Positions 15,544-23,838 of a stretch of 42,130 nucleotides of DNA are shown in pieces; the first letter of the stretch is position 1; every line of letters begins with the position of its first letter. The notes below the pieces were generated by a model. It worked only from the letters and a program-made list of their open reading frames with translations, was not told the DNA's origin and did no database searches. The DNA is from Clostridia bacterium. Lineage in GTDB: Bacteria > Bacillota > Clostridia > Christensenellales > Borkfalkiaceae. The position numbers and the translations under genes are program-made. Where the stretch lies: NCBI GenBank assembly GCA_021202395.1, contig JAJQDC010000045.1, forward strand, positions 7,887 through 50,016. Direction: 5' to 3'.

Positions 15544-17193
15544 TTATTCCATAGAAACAATGTAATAATAAACGGGCTGGCCGCCGTAGTGGAAGTCTAC
15601 ATCGCATTCGGGGAACTCTTCTGCCACGCGGGCAGCAAGCGCTTCGGCGTCGGCTTCTTCTACCCCTTCGCCGTAATAAAGGGTAATCATCTCGTGGTCG
15701 GGGTTCTTCATTGCCTCTATAAGCTTAATGGTTGTTTCGGTAATGTCGGTACCCTTTGCAAGAATCTTTTTGGAATCTAACCCTATTATGTCGCCCTGTT
15801 TAAGCTTAAAGCCGTTCATGGTTGTGTCGCGCACGGCGTAAGTAACCTGGCCTGCAGCAACGTTATCTATAGCGTGCGTCATATTGGTTTTGTTTACGGG
15901 TACAGATTCTTTGGGGTTAAACGCAAGCGCTGCGGAAAAACCCTGTGGTACGTTTTTGGTAGGTATAACGTGTATCGTGCGGTTGGTTACAAGCGCTTTT
16001 GCCTGCTCTGCCGCAAGAATAATGTTTGAGTTGTTGGGGAAGACAAACACGTTAGACGCATTTATCTTTTGTACGGCGGTAGCTATATCCTGCGCAGACG
16101 GGTTCATCGTCTGCCCTCCTTCTATAACCCTGTCGCACATAAGGTCTTTGAATATTTCTGAAAGGCCTTCGCCTGCGCTTATGGCAAGCATGCCCATCTC
16201 TTTCTTTTCTGCCTCAAGCTTAGCTTTAAGCTCTCGGTTTTCTTCAAGCATGTTCTCTATCTTGATCCTGTCAAGTTCGCCAAGTTCCAGCGCATAAGAA
16301 AGAGCAATGCCTGGGATGTTGGTGTGAACATGCACCTTTACAAGCTCTAAGTCGCCTATACAGATAACGCTGTCGCCAATCTGCATAAGTTTTTCTTTAA
16401 GCTTATCTATATCGGCAAGGGTAGTCATCTGCTTTAAGTGGATAATAAAGTATTCTGTGCAGTATGCCAACTCTATTTCGCCTAAATCTAAGTTTATTAT
16501 GTCTGAATTGTCGCCGAATTCAGGCTCTTTTTTGGCAGGAGCCGCATCGGTAGGTATTTCGTCTACGCCGATTTCTTCGCCGGTAAGGGCTGCAAGAAAA
16601 CCGCGCATGATTGTCATAAGCCCGACGCCGCCGCTGTCTACCACGCCCGCCTTTTTAAGTACGGGCAAAAGCTCGGGTGTGTGGGCTAACGCTTCGTCGC
16701 CGACGGCGATTACCGCATTAAAAAAGTCTACAAAGTCTTTATTCTTGCTGGCAAGCTTGGGGGCAGATTCGCTCATAAGCCTTACTACAGTAAGAATTGT
16801 GCCTTCTTTGGGTTTAGAAACGGCGCTGTAAGCTACCTTTGTGCCGGCTTCTAACGCTTTTGCAAATGTTTTTGTATCTACATTCTGGGGGCACTCGCGA
16901 AGGACTGTGCAGATGCCCCTGAAGATTTGGCTGGTTATTACGCCCGAATTGCCCCTTGCCCCGCGCAGGGCGCCCTTAGAAACGGCGTCGCAGATCTCCT
17001 GGAATCTGTTTGACGAGCAGGCGTTCATTTCGCTTATAGCCGACTGCATCGTAAGCGACATATTTGTACCCGTGTCGCCGTCAGGTACGGGAAAGACGTT
17101 GAGAGCATCAACCTTTGCCCTGTTTATCTCTAACATTCTGGCACCGCTTGCCACCATTTTTCGGAAATCGGTGCTGTTGATGACTTTTTGCAT
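15544..17193 (-). CDS. fakA: Fatty acid kinase catalytic subunit FakA (DAK2/DhaL domain, YloV)
   Basis: FakA phosphorylates exogenous fatty acids bound to a FakB (DegV) partner to give acyl phosphates for phospholipid synthesis. 549 residues: the N-terminal DhaL/DAK2 ATP-binding domain (about 8-200) with NVFPVPDGDTGTNMSLTM, supplying the Asp residues that bind Mg, and GALRGARGNSGVITSQIFRG; a middle domain (about 235-330); and a C-terminal domain including VFVFPNNSNIILAAEQA. Length is normal. The ATG follows AAGGAG. It starts 42 bp after asp23 and is probably cotranscribed; the same pair (yloU-yloV) is found in Bacillus. No fakB lies in this window. Confidence 0.93.
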   Translation of the reverse strand: MQKVINSTDFRKMVASGARMLEINRAKVDALNVFPVPDGDTGTNMSLTMQSAISEMNACSSNRFQEICDAVSKGALRGARGNSGVITSQIFRGICTVLRECPQNVDTKTFAKALEAGTKVAYSAVSKPKEGTILTVVRLMSESAPKLASKNKDFVDFFNAVIAVGDEALAHTPELLPVLKKAGVVDSGGVGLMTIMRGFLAALTGEEIGVDEIPTDAAPAKKEPEFGDNSDIINLDLGEIELAYCTEYFIIHLKQMTTLADIDKLKEKLMQIGDSVICIGDLELVKVHVHTNIPGIALSYALELGELDRIKIENMLEENRELKAKLEAEKKEMGMLAISAGEGLSEIFKDLMCDRVIEGGQTMNPSAQDIATAVQKINASNVFVFPNNSNIILAAEQAKALVTNRTIHVIPTKNVPQGFSAALAFNPKESVPVNKTNMTHAIDNVAAGQVTYAVRDTTMNGFKLKQGDIIGLDSKKILAKGTDITETTIKLIEAMKNPDHEMITLYYGEGVEEADAEALAARVAEEFPECDVDFHYGGQPVYYYIVSME

Positions 17194-17235
17194 TATAACT
17201 CCTTAAAGTTTATGGCGCACTAAAAAAGCTGGAGA

Positions 17236-17586
17236 TTAAAGTTTAACCCCCATAATATTAACATTGACCGAGTCTACTATCATACCGGAAAAGCGTTCTA
17301 CTTTATACTTTATTCCCTCTTTAAGCGATTCCGCAACGGCGTTTATAGAAACACCGTACTTTATGATAACAAAAACGTCTATAAAAATTCTGTCTCCGTT
17401 TGTTACTACCTTTATCCCCTTTGCGCCTGCCGTCTTGCGGAACAGCTCTGCAAGCGAGTCTTTAAAACGGCGGGGGACAAGGTCTACAATGCCGTAACAT
17501 TCAAGCGCGGCAAACGCCGCTACCTTTTCCAGAACCCTGTCAGATATTGAAATTTTACCGTATACGTTGCTTGTGTTGACTGACAT
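17236..17586 (-). CDS. Asp23/Gls24 family protein (YloU)
   Basis: A 116-residue cytoplasmic protein of the alkaline-shock Asp23/Gls24 family, linked to envelope homeostasis. Features: VYGKISISDRVLEKVAAFAALECYGI, GIKVVTNGDRIFIDVFVIIKYGVSINAVAESLKE, and a C-terminal DSVNVNIMGVKL. The ATG at 17586 is chosen because AGGAGA lies immediately upstream; a TTG at 17601 is in frame but precedes that site. It is divergent from rpmB and first in the asp23-fakA unit, the order seen in Bacillus. Confidence 0.92.
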   Translation of the reverse strand: MSVNTSNVYGKISISDRVLEKVAAFAALECYGIVDLVPRRFKDSLAELFRKTAGAKGIKVVTNGDRIFIDVFVIIKYGVSINAVAESLKEGIKYKVERFSGMIVDSVNVNIMGVKL

Positions 17587-17608
17587 ATCTTCTCCTGTCA
17601 AGGTTTAT

Positions 17609-17635
17609 TCTATACCATTTAAACATTTTTTGCAA
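17609..17635 (-). promoter_or_regulatory. Possible extended -10 promoter of asp23-fakA
   Basis: Minus strand TGGTATAGA (extended -10, TATAGA at 17614-17609) with TTGCAA only 15 bp upstream; weaker than the other promoters listed. Confidence 0.4.
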
Positions 17636-17729
17636 GTCTTTATTTGTCAAATTATGCAGTTTTTACGCACGATAGCATTTTTCTATGTAAAATAAATAAA
17701 AAAATTTGTTGTAACGGTAACTTTTTTAA

Positions 17730-17758
17730 TTGATTTTTTTGAAAATAGGTGATATATT
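17730..17758 (+). promoter_or_regulatory. Promoter of rpmB
   Basis: TTGATT (17730-17735), 17-bp spacer, TATATT (17753-17758); leader about 70 nt. Confidence 0.65.
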
Positions 17759-17832
17759 ATTATAGCTGTTTTTAATTACGGCTTTTATTCATGCGCTTAA
17801 AAAGCGCATTACCCTACGGAGGTGTATATATT

Positions 17833-18018
17833 ATGTCAAGAGTTTGCAGCGTATGCGGTAAAGGTCAGACGTCAGGAAACAATGTAAGCCACTCTAAAAG
17901 AAGGACCAGAAGGACCTTCAAAGCCAACGTACAAAAAATAAGCTATGTTGACAAAAGCGGCAAGGTGGTTACAGATTACGTTTGCACCAGATGCATGAAG
18001 ACCATCGAAAGGGCTTAA
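17833..18018 (+). CDS. rpmB: 50S ribosomal protein L28
   Basis: Large-subunit protein of 61 residues: MSRVCSVCGKGQTSGNNVSH, then SKRRTRRTFKANVQ, ending YVCTRCMKTIERA. The Cys pairs at 5/8 (CSVC) and near the C-terminus (CTRC) mark the zinc-binding C+ form, whose balance with Cys-less paralogues is tied to zinc supply in many bacteria. The ATG at 17833 follows GGAGGTG; the longer frame from 17791 would include that site and is rejected. It is divergent from asp23. Confidence 0.97.
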   Translation: MSRVCSVCGKGQTSGNNVSHSKRRTRRTFKANVQKISYVDKSGKVVTDYVCTRCMKTIERA

Positions 18019-18061
18019 CACAGTAAGCGGTTTTTTACCGCACAAAATTTTTTGCACAACC

Positions 18062-18097
18062 AAGGGCGGCACGTAACGTGCCGCCCTTATAATTTTT
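18062..18097 (+). terminator. Terminator of rpmB
   Basis: AAGGGCGGCACG, loop TAA, CGTGCCGCCCTT: a perfect 12-bp GC-rich stem, then ATAATTTTT. Confidence 0.93.
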
Positions 18098-18109
18098 GGT
18101 ATTTGATTT

Positions 18110-18640
18110 CAATCGGCTGACCAAGCACGTCATCCTGAGCGGCAACAAGGCTATCTGCGCCTTATTATCTGAAACCTTTTATATTAAGGTGCGCAGAGTG
18201 TCGCTTCGCTCGCGCGCGAATACTCGGTCGTTTACTCTTACTTGGCTTCCCCCTACGGGGGAAGCTGTCAACTTGTTGACTGATGAGGGGATATTCCTGC
18301 CTTTCCTTATTCTTCTGCTATTCGGCTGACCAAGTACGTCATTGCCATGCGGTAGAGACCCCTCGCAATGACATGTAGTGTGCGGTCGTTTACAATAAGA
18401 TTAACGTTATTATCCCCTCATCCGCCCTTTGGGCACCTTCCCCCATAAAAGGGGAAGGCAAGGTGTAATGTCATTTCGCGTGAGCGATAGCGCTACTTTG
18501 CGCACCTTATTTTATAAATTTCGGATAATTACGGCGCAAACTGGAGCATAGCGGAATGGAGAAATCTCCTACCCTTAGACGCTTCGCTTTAGTGCAACGT
18601 AAGTTGCAATGCTTGCTACCTTTTTATTTAGATAAATACT
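18110..18640. repeat. Repeat mosaic between rpmB and the LRR lipoprotein gene
   Basis: C start (about 18127, GTCATCCTGAGCGG) cut by a reverse E unit (18156-18220); an R1 inverted pair (18241-18462) with a C unit (about 18336-18373) in its core; a forward E unit (18478-18538); a D tail (about 18541-18600, GGAGAAATCTCC then GTGCAACGTAAGTTGCA). No gene is supported. Confidence 0.72.
18241..18462. repeat. Composite R1 inverted-repeat element, copy 2
   Basis: 222 bp with the same ends as copy 1 (CTTGGCTTCCCC and GGGGAAGGCAAG). The left core TTCCTGCCTTTCCTTATTC is conserved, but the middle contains a C unit (GTCATTGCC to CTCGCAATGAC) absent from the other two copies, which fits nested insertion. 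Confidence 0.65.
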
Positions 18641-18645
18641 CCCGA

Positions 18646-19839
18646 TCACACGCTTACAAAGTACCAGTAAACATACACGTCGGTGCCGTCTACGTCTTCC
18701 ATTCCCACTAAGTCTTCAGTCAAAAGCTGCAGCATGTAGGCGGAATCTTCAAACGTGCCGCTGGGGATATAACCGCCGTACAGCCCCGCCGTATCGTCAT
18801 CATAATAATTATAATCGGTATAAAGGTAAGTTTTAGCCGCATCCGAGCCTGCGGTATAGGTGCCTTCTGCCACGCCGTCGGTATCTTCTGTGTCAGAAAG
18901 GTTTACCGTATACAGCCAGCAAGCCTTCTGAGTGCCGTCAGAAAATTCGTTGTCCATATAAATATCTGTAAGCGCCGTGCAGTAGTAAAAGGCGTTTGCG
19001 CCTATGAATGTTATGTCAGAAGGAATAGTTACAGTTTGTATAAGCGGGCAGTTGCAGAATGCAAAACTTTCTATAGTAGTTACACCGCTGCCAAGGGTTA
19101 CGCTTGCAAGCGAAGTGCAGCTCTGGAAAGAAGCGTAGCCCACAAAGGTTACGCTGTCAGGCAGGCTTACCGATTCAATGGAAGTGCAGTAGAAAAACGC
19201 ACCTGCGCCGATAGTCTGCAGCCCTTCGGGGAAGGTTACGCTTTTTAGCGATTCGCAGTAGTAAAAAGCATAGCTTGAAATTATGGTAAGGTTAGAAGAC
19301 AGAACAACCTGTTCAAGCGAACTGCAGTTAAAAAACGCATAAACGCCGATAGCGGTAACGCTGTCCGGTATGGTTATGCTTGTAAGCAGAGAGCAATATG
19401 CAAATGCGCTTCTTGGCACCGTTGTAAGGGTTTCGGGAAGGGTTACTTGCGTAAGCCTGCTGCAATACGCAAAAGCCATTGTACCAATCGTTGTTACACC
19501 GTCTTCTATCTCTACTGTTTTAAGGTTGTTTACCCCTTCAAACGCCTGTGCGGCAATTTCCGTTACGGGAACGCCGCTGTACTCTGCGGGTATAACCAAG
19601 TCGGTAATTTTGCCGCTGTAACCCGTTACCACAAAGTAACTGCCGTCTTCTGCTTCTACCGCCTGCGAAGTTTCTTCCGTAGAAGGGTCTTCGGGCAGTT
19701 TGTAGGTAGCTACGGAATTGCCTTCTGCATCGTAAAGCGTATACTTTACGCAGGTTTCTGAAGAGCAACCCGAAAAGGCAGGTATTGCCGCCAGCACTGC
19801 GGCTGACGCTATTAAAAGCGATAAAAATCTTTTTTTCAT
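18646..19839 (-). CDS. BspA-like leucine-rich-repeat lipoprotein
   Basis: A 397-residue exported protein. Residues 1-24 are a lipoprotein signal peptide (MKKRFLSLLIASAAVLAAIP, then lipobox FSGC), so it is probably anchored to the outer face of the membrane. About 60-300 hold roughly nine LRR_5 units of 23 residues with the pattern LTSITIPDSVTAIGVYAFFNC. The C-terminal 90 residues are acidic and Tyr-rich (YLYTDYNYYDDDT). BspA-like repeats mediate binding in several gut and oral bacteria; no ligand can be named here. It is monocistronic with its own promoter. Confidence 0.9.
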   Translation of the reverse strand: MKKRFLSLLIASAAVLAAIPAFSGCSSETCVKYTLYDAEGNSVATYKLPEDPSTEETSQAVEAEDGSYFVVTGYSGKITDLVIPAEYSGVPVTEIAAQAFEGVNNLKTVEIEDGVTTIGTMAFAYCSRLTQVTLPETLTTVPRSAFAYCSLLTSITIPDSVTAIGVYAFFNCSSLEQVVLSSNLTIISSYAFYYCESLKSVTFPEGLQTIGAGAFFYCTSIESVSLPDSVTFVGYASFQSCTSLASVTLGSGVTTIESFAFCNCPLIQTVTIPSDITFIGANAFYYCTALTDIYMDNEFSDGTQKACWLYTVNLSDTEDTDGVAEGTYTAGSDAAKTYLYTDYNYYDDDTAGLYGGYIPSGTFEDSAYMLQLLTEDLVGMEDVDGTDVYVYWYFVSV

Positions 19840-19868
19840 CTTGTTCCCCTATTGTAATGTATACGGTT

Positions 19869-19897
19869 ATTTTACCACTTGGCGCAAATAATGGCAA
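19869..19897 (-). promoter_or_regulatory. Promoter of the LRR lipoprotein gene
   Basis: Minus strand TTGCCA (19897-19892), 17-bp spacer ending TGG, TAAAAT (19874-19869): an extended -10 promoter. Confidence 0.65.
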
Positions 19898-19950
19898 GGC
19901 AATTACAGCCAGCTGTGTGTGAAATTAAGATGACATATTTTTAAAGATAC

Positions 19951-19978
19951 AAAAAACAGCCCGCCGCGGGCTGTTTTT
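19951..19978 (-). terminator. Terminator after trxA
   Basis: AAACAGCCCGC/GCGGGCTGTTT stem flanked by A and T runs, 24 bp past the trxA stop; it works in both orientations. Confidence 0.9.
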
Positions 19979-20001
19979 GCAATTCACTTATATAAAAATT
20001 G

Positions 20002-20316
20002 TTAACCGATGTTTTTGTCTAAAAATTCTTTTGCTTCGTCTGCGGGCATAAAGCCGATGGAATTATCTGCCATTTCACCGCCGCGGAACACCGCAACATA
20101 GGGTATAGACATTATGCCGTACCTTACCGAAAGTTCTGGGTTCTGATCTATATCCACCTTAACAAATTCCGCCTTGCCTTCGTATTCTGCAGAAAGCTTT
20201 TCAAGAACGGGGGCAAGCATCTTGCAGGGGCCGCACCACGTTGCAAAAAAATCACACACAACGGGCTTGTCTCCCTTTAAAAGTTCGTCAAATTCCTTAA
20301 TATCTATCTGTTTCAT
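20002..20316 (-). CDS. trxA: Thioredoxin
   Basis: Cytoplasmic disulfide reductase, 104 aa, with the active site ATWCGPCKMLAPVLEKL (Cys pair about 29/32), the buried Asp in VVCDFFA, and the cis-Pro loop IMSIPYVAVF. Complete. The ATG follows AAAGGTG. It starts 40 bp after hisS, followed by its own terminator, and is probably the last gene of a hisS-trxA unit. Confidence 0.96.
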   Translation of the reverse strand: MKQIDIKEFDELLKGDKPVVCDFFATWCGPCKMLAPVLEKLSAEYEGKAEFVKVDIDQNPELSVRYGIMSIPYVAVFRGGEMADNSIGFMPADEAKEFLDKNIG

Positions 20317-20356
20317 AAATACACCTTTATATTATTATTTTTTATTTTTTTTAAAA

Positions 20357-21616
20357 TTATGACCTGTTTTGCACAATGTAGCCGTTTATATCTTCAAACC
20401 TGACGTTTTGAACAAAGCCGTCTGCCATGCGCTTTACGTTCACAGCGCCTTCGGCAAGTTCGTTGCCGCCTATTGCGGCTACGTACTTAGCACCTATTTT
20501 ATCTGCATACTTGAACTGCGCCTTTACAGACCGCCCCATATGGTCGGTTTCTGCAGCAATGCCCTGTGCCCTTGCCGCCATTGCCAGGGCGAACGCCTTT
20601 TTGCGGCTTTCTTCGTCCATGCCGGCAAAGTAAACTTCGGGCTTGCTCTCTTCGGGGAATGGTACCCCCGTATTTTCCATAAGAAGTATAAGCCGCTCTA
20701 TGCCTGCCGCAAAGCCCACCGCGGGGGTATGGCTGCCGCCCAGTTCTTCTATAAGCCCGTCGTACCTGCCGCCGCCGCACACCGTGCCCTGCGCGCCTAT
20801 TTCCTGAGAAACAAATTCAAATACCGTACGGGTGTAGTAATCAAGACCGCGCACAATGTTGGGGTCTACTTCGTACTCAAGCCCGCCCGCCGCAAGGTTA
20901 GACTGCACTTCGTTAAAATGCTGAGCGCAGTCGGAACAGAGATAATCTGTCATGCGGGGCGCGCCAGCCGTAATCTTTTTACACTCTTCTTCTTTGCAGT
21001 CTAAAATTCTGAGCGGGTTCTTTTCGTACCGCTCGCGGCAGGTTGCGCACATTTCGCCTATGTGGGGCGCAAGGTAACCTTTAAGGGCGGCGTTGTAATC
21101 TGCCCTGCACTTTTTGCAGCCGATGGAATTTATGTTGAGCTTTACGTTTTTTACGCCCAGTTTATTTAAAAATGACGACGCCGCAAAAATAACTTCCGCA
21201 TCCGCGTCGGGCTTATCCGAGCCGTACACTTCTATACCGAACTGGTGGAACTCACGCAGGCGCCCTGCCTGGGGGCGCTCATAGCGGAATGCAGGTATTA
21301 TATAATACATTTTTGCGGGGAGCACGCCCGAAGACATACCGTTTTCTAAAAAGGAGCGTGCAACGCCTGCAGTGCCTTCCGGCTTTAAAGTAATAGAGCG
21401 GTCGCCCTTGTCTTTAAAGGTGTACATCTCTTTATTTACAATGTCGGTGGTGTCGCCCACGCCGCGCAAAAACAGTTCAGTGTGTTCAAAAACGGGCGTA
21501 CGGATTTCTTTAAGGTTGAACTCCGCTGCCGTCTGCCTTGCGGCGTCTTCTATAAAGTGCCATTTGTAAGCGTCCTGCGGAAGGACGTCTTTTGTACCCT
21601 TGGGTATGTTAATCAT
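20357..21616 (-). CDS. hisS: Histidyl-tRNA synthetase
   Basis: Class II synthetase charging tRNA-His, 419 residues. Seen are IPKGTKDVLP at the N-terminus, motif 2 FRYERPQAGRLREFHQFGIE, the histidine loops RGLDYYTRTVFEF and GGGRYDGLIEELGG, motif 3 GFAAGIERLILL, and a C-terminal anticodon-binding domain (about 325-415). Four Cys in CKKCRADY and CATCRERY (about 180-205) suggest a zinc site in the insertion domain. The ATG follows CGGAG. No T-box leader is visible upstream. Confidence 0.97.
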   Translation of the reverse strand: MINIPKGTKDVLPQDAYKWHFIEDAARQTAAEFNLKEIRTPVFEHTELFLRGVGDTTDIVNKEMYTFKDKGDRSITLKPEGTAGVARSFLENGMSSGVLPAKMYYIIPAFRYERPQAGRLREFHQFGIEVYGSDKPDADAEVIFAASSFLNKLGVKNVKLNINSIGCKKCRADYNAALKGYLAPHIGEMCATCRERYEKNPLRILDCKEEECKKITAGAPRMTDYLCSDCAQHFNEVQSNLAAGGLEYEVDPNIVRGLDYYTRTVFEFVSQEIGAQGTVCGGGRYDGLIEELGGSHTPAVGFAAGIERLILLMENTGVPFPEESKPEVYFAGMDEESRKKAFALAMAARAQGIAAETDHMGRSVKAQFKYADKIGAKYVAAIGGNELAEGAVNVKRMADGFVQNVRFEDINGYIVQNRS

Positions 21617-21966
21617 ATTTTACTCCGATAATCTTTCAAGTGTTTATCAGTATATTTGTTGCTCTGTAAAGTTACTCTTAAAGTTGGAGATCTCTCCACT
21701 TCGGTCGAGATGACAGGCGGCGCTGCCGCCTGTACTTCTCAACGGCGGTAAGGGCAACCGCCGTTTCGGTCGCCGCAATCGCTTGCATTATGCGTTTGCT
21801 CATCTCACAACACAGCAACAGCGCACCGTGCTGTTGCAAGAACTGTGTTTGTTCGTCCCGCTGGGGCTGTCATTTCGAGCGGAGCCATAGGCGTAGTCGA
21901 GAAATCTCCCCACCATCCTGCGCTTTGCTACCAAAGCAACGATAGTTGCTTATGCTTATTACCGCA
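21617..21966. repeat. hslU-hisS gap: D-family palindrome split by element S
   Basis: Positions 21686-21734 are the left arm of a D element (GGAGATCTCTCCACTTCGG to GCCGCCTGTAC) and 21861-21909 its right arm (GGGGCTGTCATTTCGAG to GAGAAATCTCC). The intact D copy at 37384-37487 joins these directly; here the 123-bp element S sits between them. A hairpin AAAGCAACGATAGTTGCTT follows (about 21931-21949). Confidence 0.75.
21736..21858 (+). ncRNA. Structured element S, copy 1 (three hairpins)
   Basis: TTCTC, then stem 1 AACGGCGGT/ACCGCCGTT with loop AAGGGCA; TCGGTCGCC; stem 2 GCAATCGC/GCGTTTGC with a 9-nt loop (21783-21791); TCATCTC; stem 3 outer ACAACACAG/CTGTGTTTGT and inner CAACAGC/GCTGTTG with loop GCACCGT and a one-sided bulge CAAGAA; then TCGTCC. 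Copy 2 at 41108 has the same layout, with different stems and conserved single-stranded parts. No ORF is present. The plus strand is favoured by the purine-rich loops and by a G-U pair in copy 2. It matches no RNA family I know. Confidence 0.6.
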
Positions 21967-23280
21967 TTACAACACGTACTGCTTTAAATCGCGGTTTTTG
22001 ATTATCTTTTCAAGATGGTCTTCTACGTATTTTTCGTTTATCTCTACAGGGATAACGGGGTAATCGTTGCCGCCGGCGTTAAACGAAATATCTTCTAACA
22101 GATACTCCATTACGGTATGCAGCCTGCGTGCCCCGATGTCTTCGGAAGTGTTATTTATATCTTCTGCTATCTCTGCAATTTTTTCTATGGCATCGGGCGT
22201 AAATTTAAGGTCTATGTTATCAACAGCCAGCAGCACGGAATACTGCCTTGTAATGGCATTTTCGGGCTGGGTTAAAATATCTACAAAGTCCTGCTTGTTC
22301 AAAGAATTGAGCTCTACCTGTATGGGGAACCTGCCCTGCAGCTCGGGTATAAGATCTTCTACCTTAGATACATGGAACGCGCCTGCGGCTATAAACAGAA
22401 TGTAGTCCGTTTTTACCGGGCCGTACTTTGTCATAACGGTGCAGCCTTCCACTATGGGAAGGATATCGCGCTGTACCCCTTCGCGGGATACGTCTGCCCC
22501 CTGGTTGCCCTTGCCTGCTATTTTATCTATTTCATCAATAAATATAATGCCGTCGTTTTCGGCGCGGCGCAGCGCTTCTGCATTTACTGCGTCTTTATCT
22601 ATAAGCTTGTCCGCTTCTTCTGCCATAAGAAGGTTTAACGCTTCTTTAACGCTTACCTTGCGGTTCTTTTTCTTTTTAGGCAGACCTAAATCGCCGAAGA
22701 TGGAACCAAGCTCTATAGAAGCCCCGCTTCCCGCAGAAAGCTCTATAGATTTGGGTGCTTCAGCTACGTCCACTTCTATCATCTCTTTATCGTAAGTGCC
22801 GTTGTGTACGCCGTTTAAAATATTCTGTTCAAACACGTCTTTAGACAGCTCTCCGCGGTCTTTGGCCTTGCCGTCTGCAAGAATTTTTGCAACCTTTTTT
22901 TCTGCAGCGGCGCGGGCTTTGCTCTCTACTTCGGCAGCCTTTTCGTCGTGTACAAGGCGCATAGAGCACTCTGCAAGGTCGCGCACCATAGATTCCACGT
23001 CCCTGCCGACGTAGCCCACTTCGGTGTACTTTGTGGCTTCTACCTTTATAAAGGGCGCCTTTACAAGTTTGGCAAGCCTTCTTGCAATCTCTGTTTTACC
23101 AACGCCCGTGGGGCCCTTCATAATGATGTTTTTAGGGGTAATTTCATCCTGCAGTTCGGGCGAAAGCCTGCTCCTGCGGTAACGGTTCCTTAATGCGATG
23201 GCTACCGCTTTTTTAGCTTCTGCCTGCCCTATTATATATTTATCCAGTTCGTGTACTATCTGTTTAGGTGTCAAATCCAT
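21967..23280 (-). CDS. hslU: HslU (ClpY) ATPase of the HslUV protease
   Basis: AAA+ unfoldase that feeds substrates to HslV. 437 residues: LTPKQIVHELDKYIIGQ at the N-terminus, Walker A KGPTGVGKTEIARRLAKL (about 54-71), the pore motif YVGRDVESM, an I-domain (about 105-240), Walker B GIIFIDEIDKIAGKGN, sensor region EDIGARRLHTVMEYLLEDI, and the C-terminal tail DLKQYVL that inserts into HslV. Complete. It is the last gene of the comM-dprA-topA-trmFO-hslV-hslU run, 18 bp after hslV. Confidence 0.97.
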   Translation of the reverse strand: MDLTPKQIVHELDKYIIGQAEAKKAVAIALRNRYRRSRLSPELQDEITPKNIIMKGPTGVGKTEIARRLAKLVKAPFIKVEATKYTEVGYVGRDVESMVRDLAECSMRLVHDEKAAEVESKARAAAEKKVAKILADGKAKDRGELSKDVFEQNILNGVHNGTYDKEMIEVDVAEAPKSIELSAGSGASIELGSIFGDLGLPKKKKNRKVSVKEALNLLMAEEADKLIDKDAVNAEALRRAENDGIIFIDEIDKIAGKGNQGADVSREGVQRDILPIVEGCTVMTKYGPVKTDYILFIAAGAFHVSKVEDLIPELQGRFPIQVELNSLNKQDFVDILTQPENAITRQYSVLLAVDNIDLKFTPDAIEKIAEIAEDINNTSEDIGARRLHTVMEYLLEDISFNAGGNDYPVIPVEINEKYVEDHLEKIIKNRDLKQYVL

Positions 23281-23298
23281 TTTACCGTACCTGCCTTA

Positions 23299-23838
23299 TC
23301 ATATGGTTTCGCACTTGATATTGTCGTTGGTAAAGACGCATATCTCGCTTGCGATTTTAAGTGCTTTTGTGGCAATATCTTCGGCAGAAAAATCTGTATT
23401 CTGTATAAGCGCCCTTGCCGCAGCCAGGGCGTAATTGCCGCCGCTGCCTATTGCACAAACGCCGCCGTCGGGCTCTATCACTTCACCTGTGCCCGATACT
23501 ATCAAAAGGGTATCTTTGTCGGCTACTATCATCAAAGCTTCAAGCTTGCGGGGCATTTTATCTGAACGCCACAGCTCGGCAAGCTCTACCGCAGAGCGCA
23601 TAAGGTTGCCCGAAAATTTGTTGAGCATGCCTTCAAACTTTTCGCTTAAAGAAAATGCGTCAGAAACGGAGCCTGCAAAGCCCAATATAACCTTGCCGCC
23701 GTATATGCGGCGTACCTTTGTTGCGTTGTTTTTAAATATTACGTTTTCGCCCATGGTAACCTGGCCGTCGCCTGCGATTGCCGTAACGCCGCCCTTTTTA
23801 ACGGCGCAGATAGTAGTTGCGTGAAATTCTACCGCCAT
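23299..23838 (-). CDS. hslV: HslV (ClpQ) peptidase
   Basis: Proteasome-like threonine peptidase forming the HslV dodecamer. 179 residues: MAVEFHA is a short propeptide before the catalytic Thr of [41 protein letters not shown] and [16 protein letters not shown] are the usual motifs. It overlaps the trmFO 3' end by 10 bp, indicating translational coupling. In Bacillus xerC lies between trmFO and this gene; here it is absent. Confidence 0.97.
   Translation of the reverse strand: MAVEFHATTICAVKKGGVTAIAGDGQVTMGENVIFKNNATKVRRIYGGKVILGFAGSVSDAFSLSEKFEGMLNKFSGNLMRSAVELAELWRSDKMPRKLEALMIVADKDTLLIVSGTGEVIEPDGGVCAIGSGGNYALAAARALIQNTDFSAEDIATKALKIASEICVFTNDNIKCETI

Noticed and set aside
21617-21966. 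T-box riboswitch upstream of hisS
   Set aside because: No T-box motif or antiterminator is seen; the region is filled by a D palindrome and element S.
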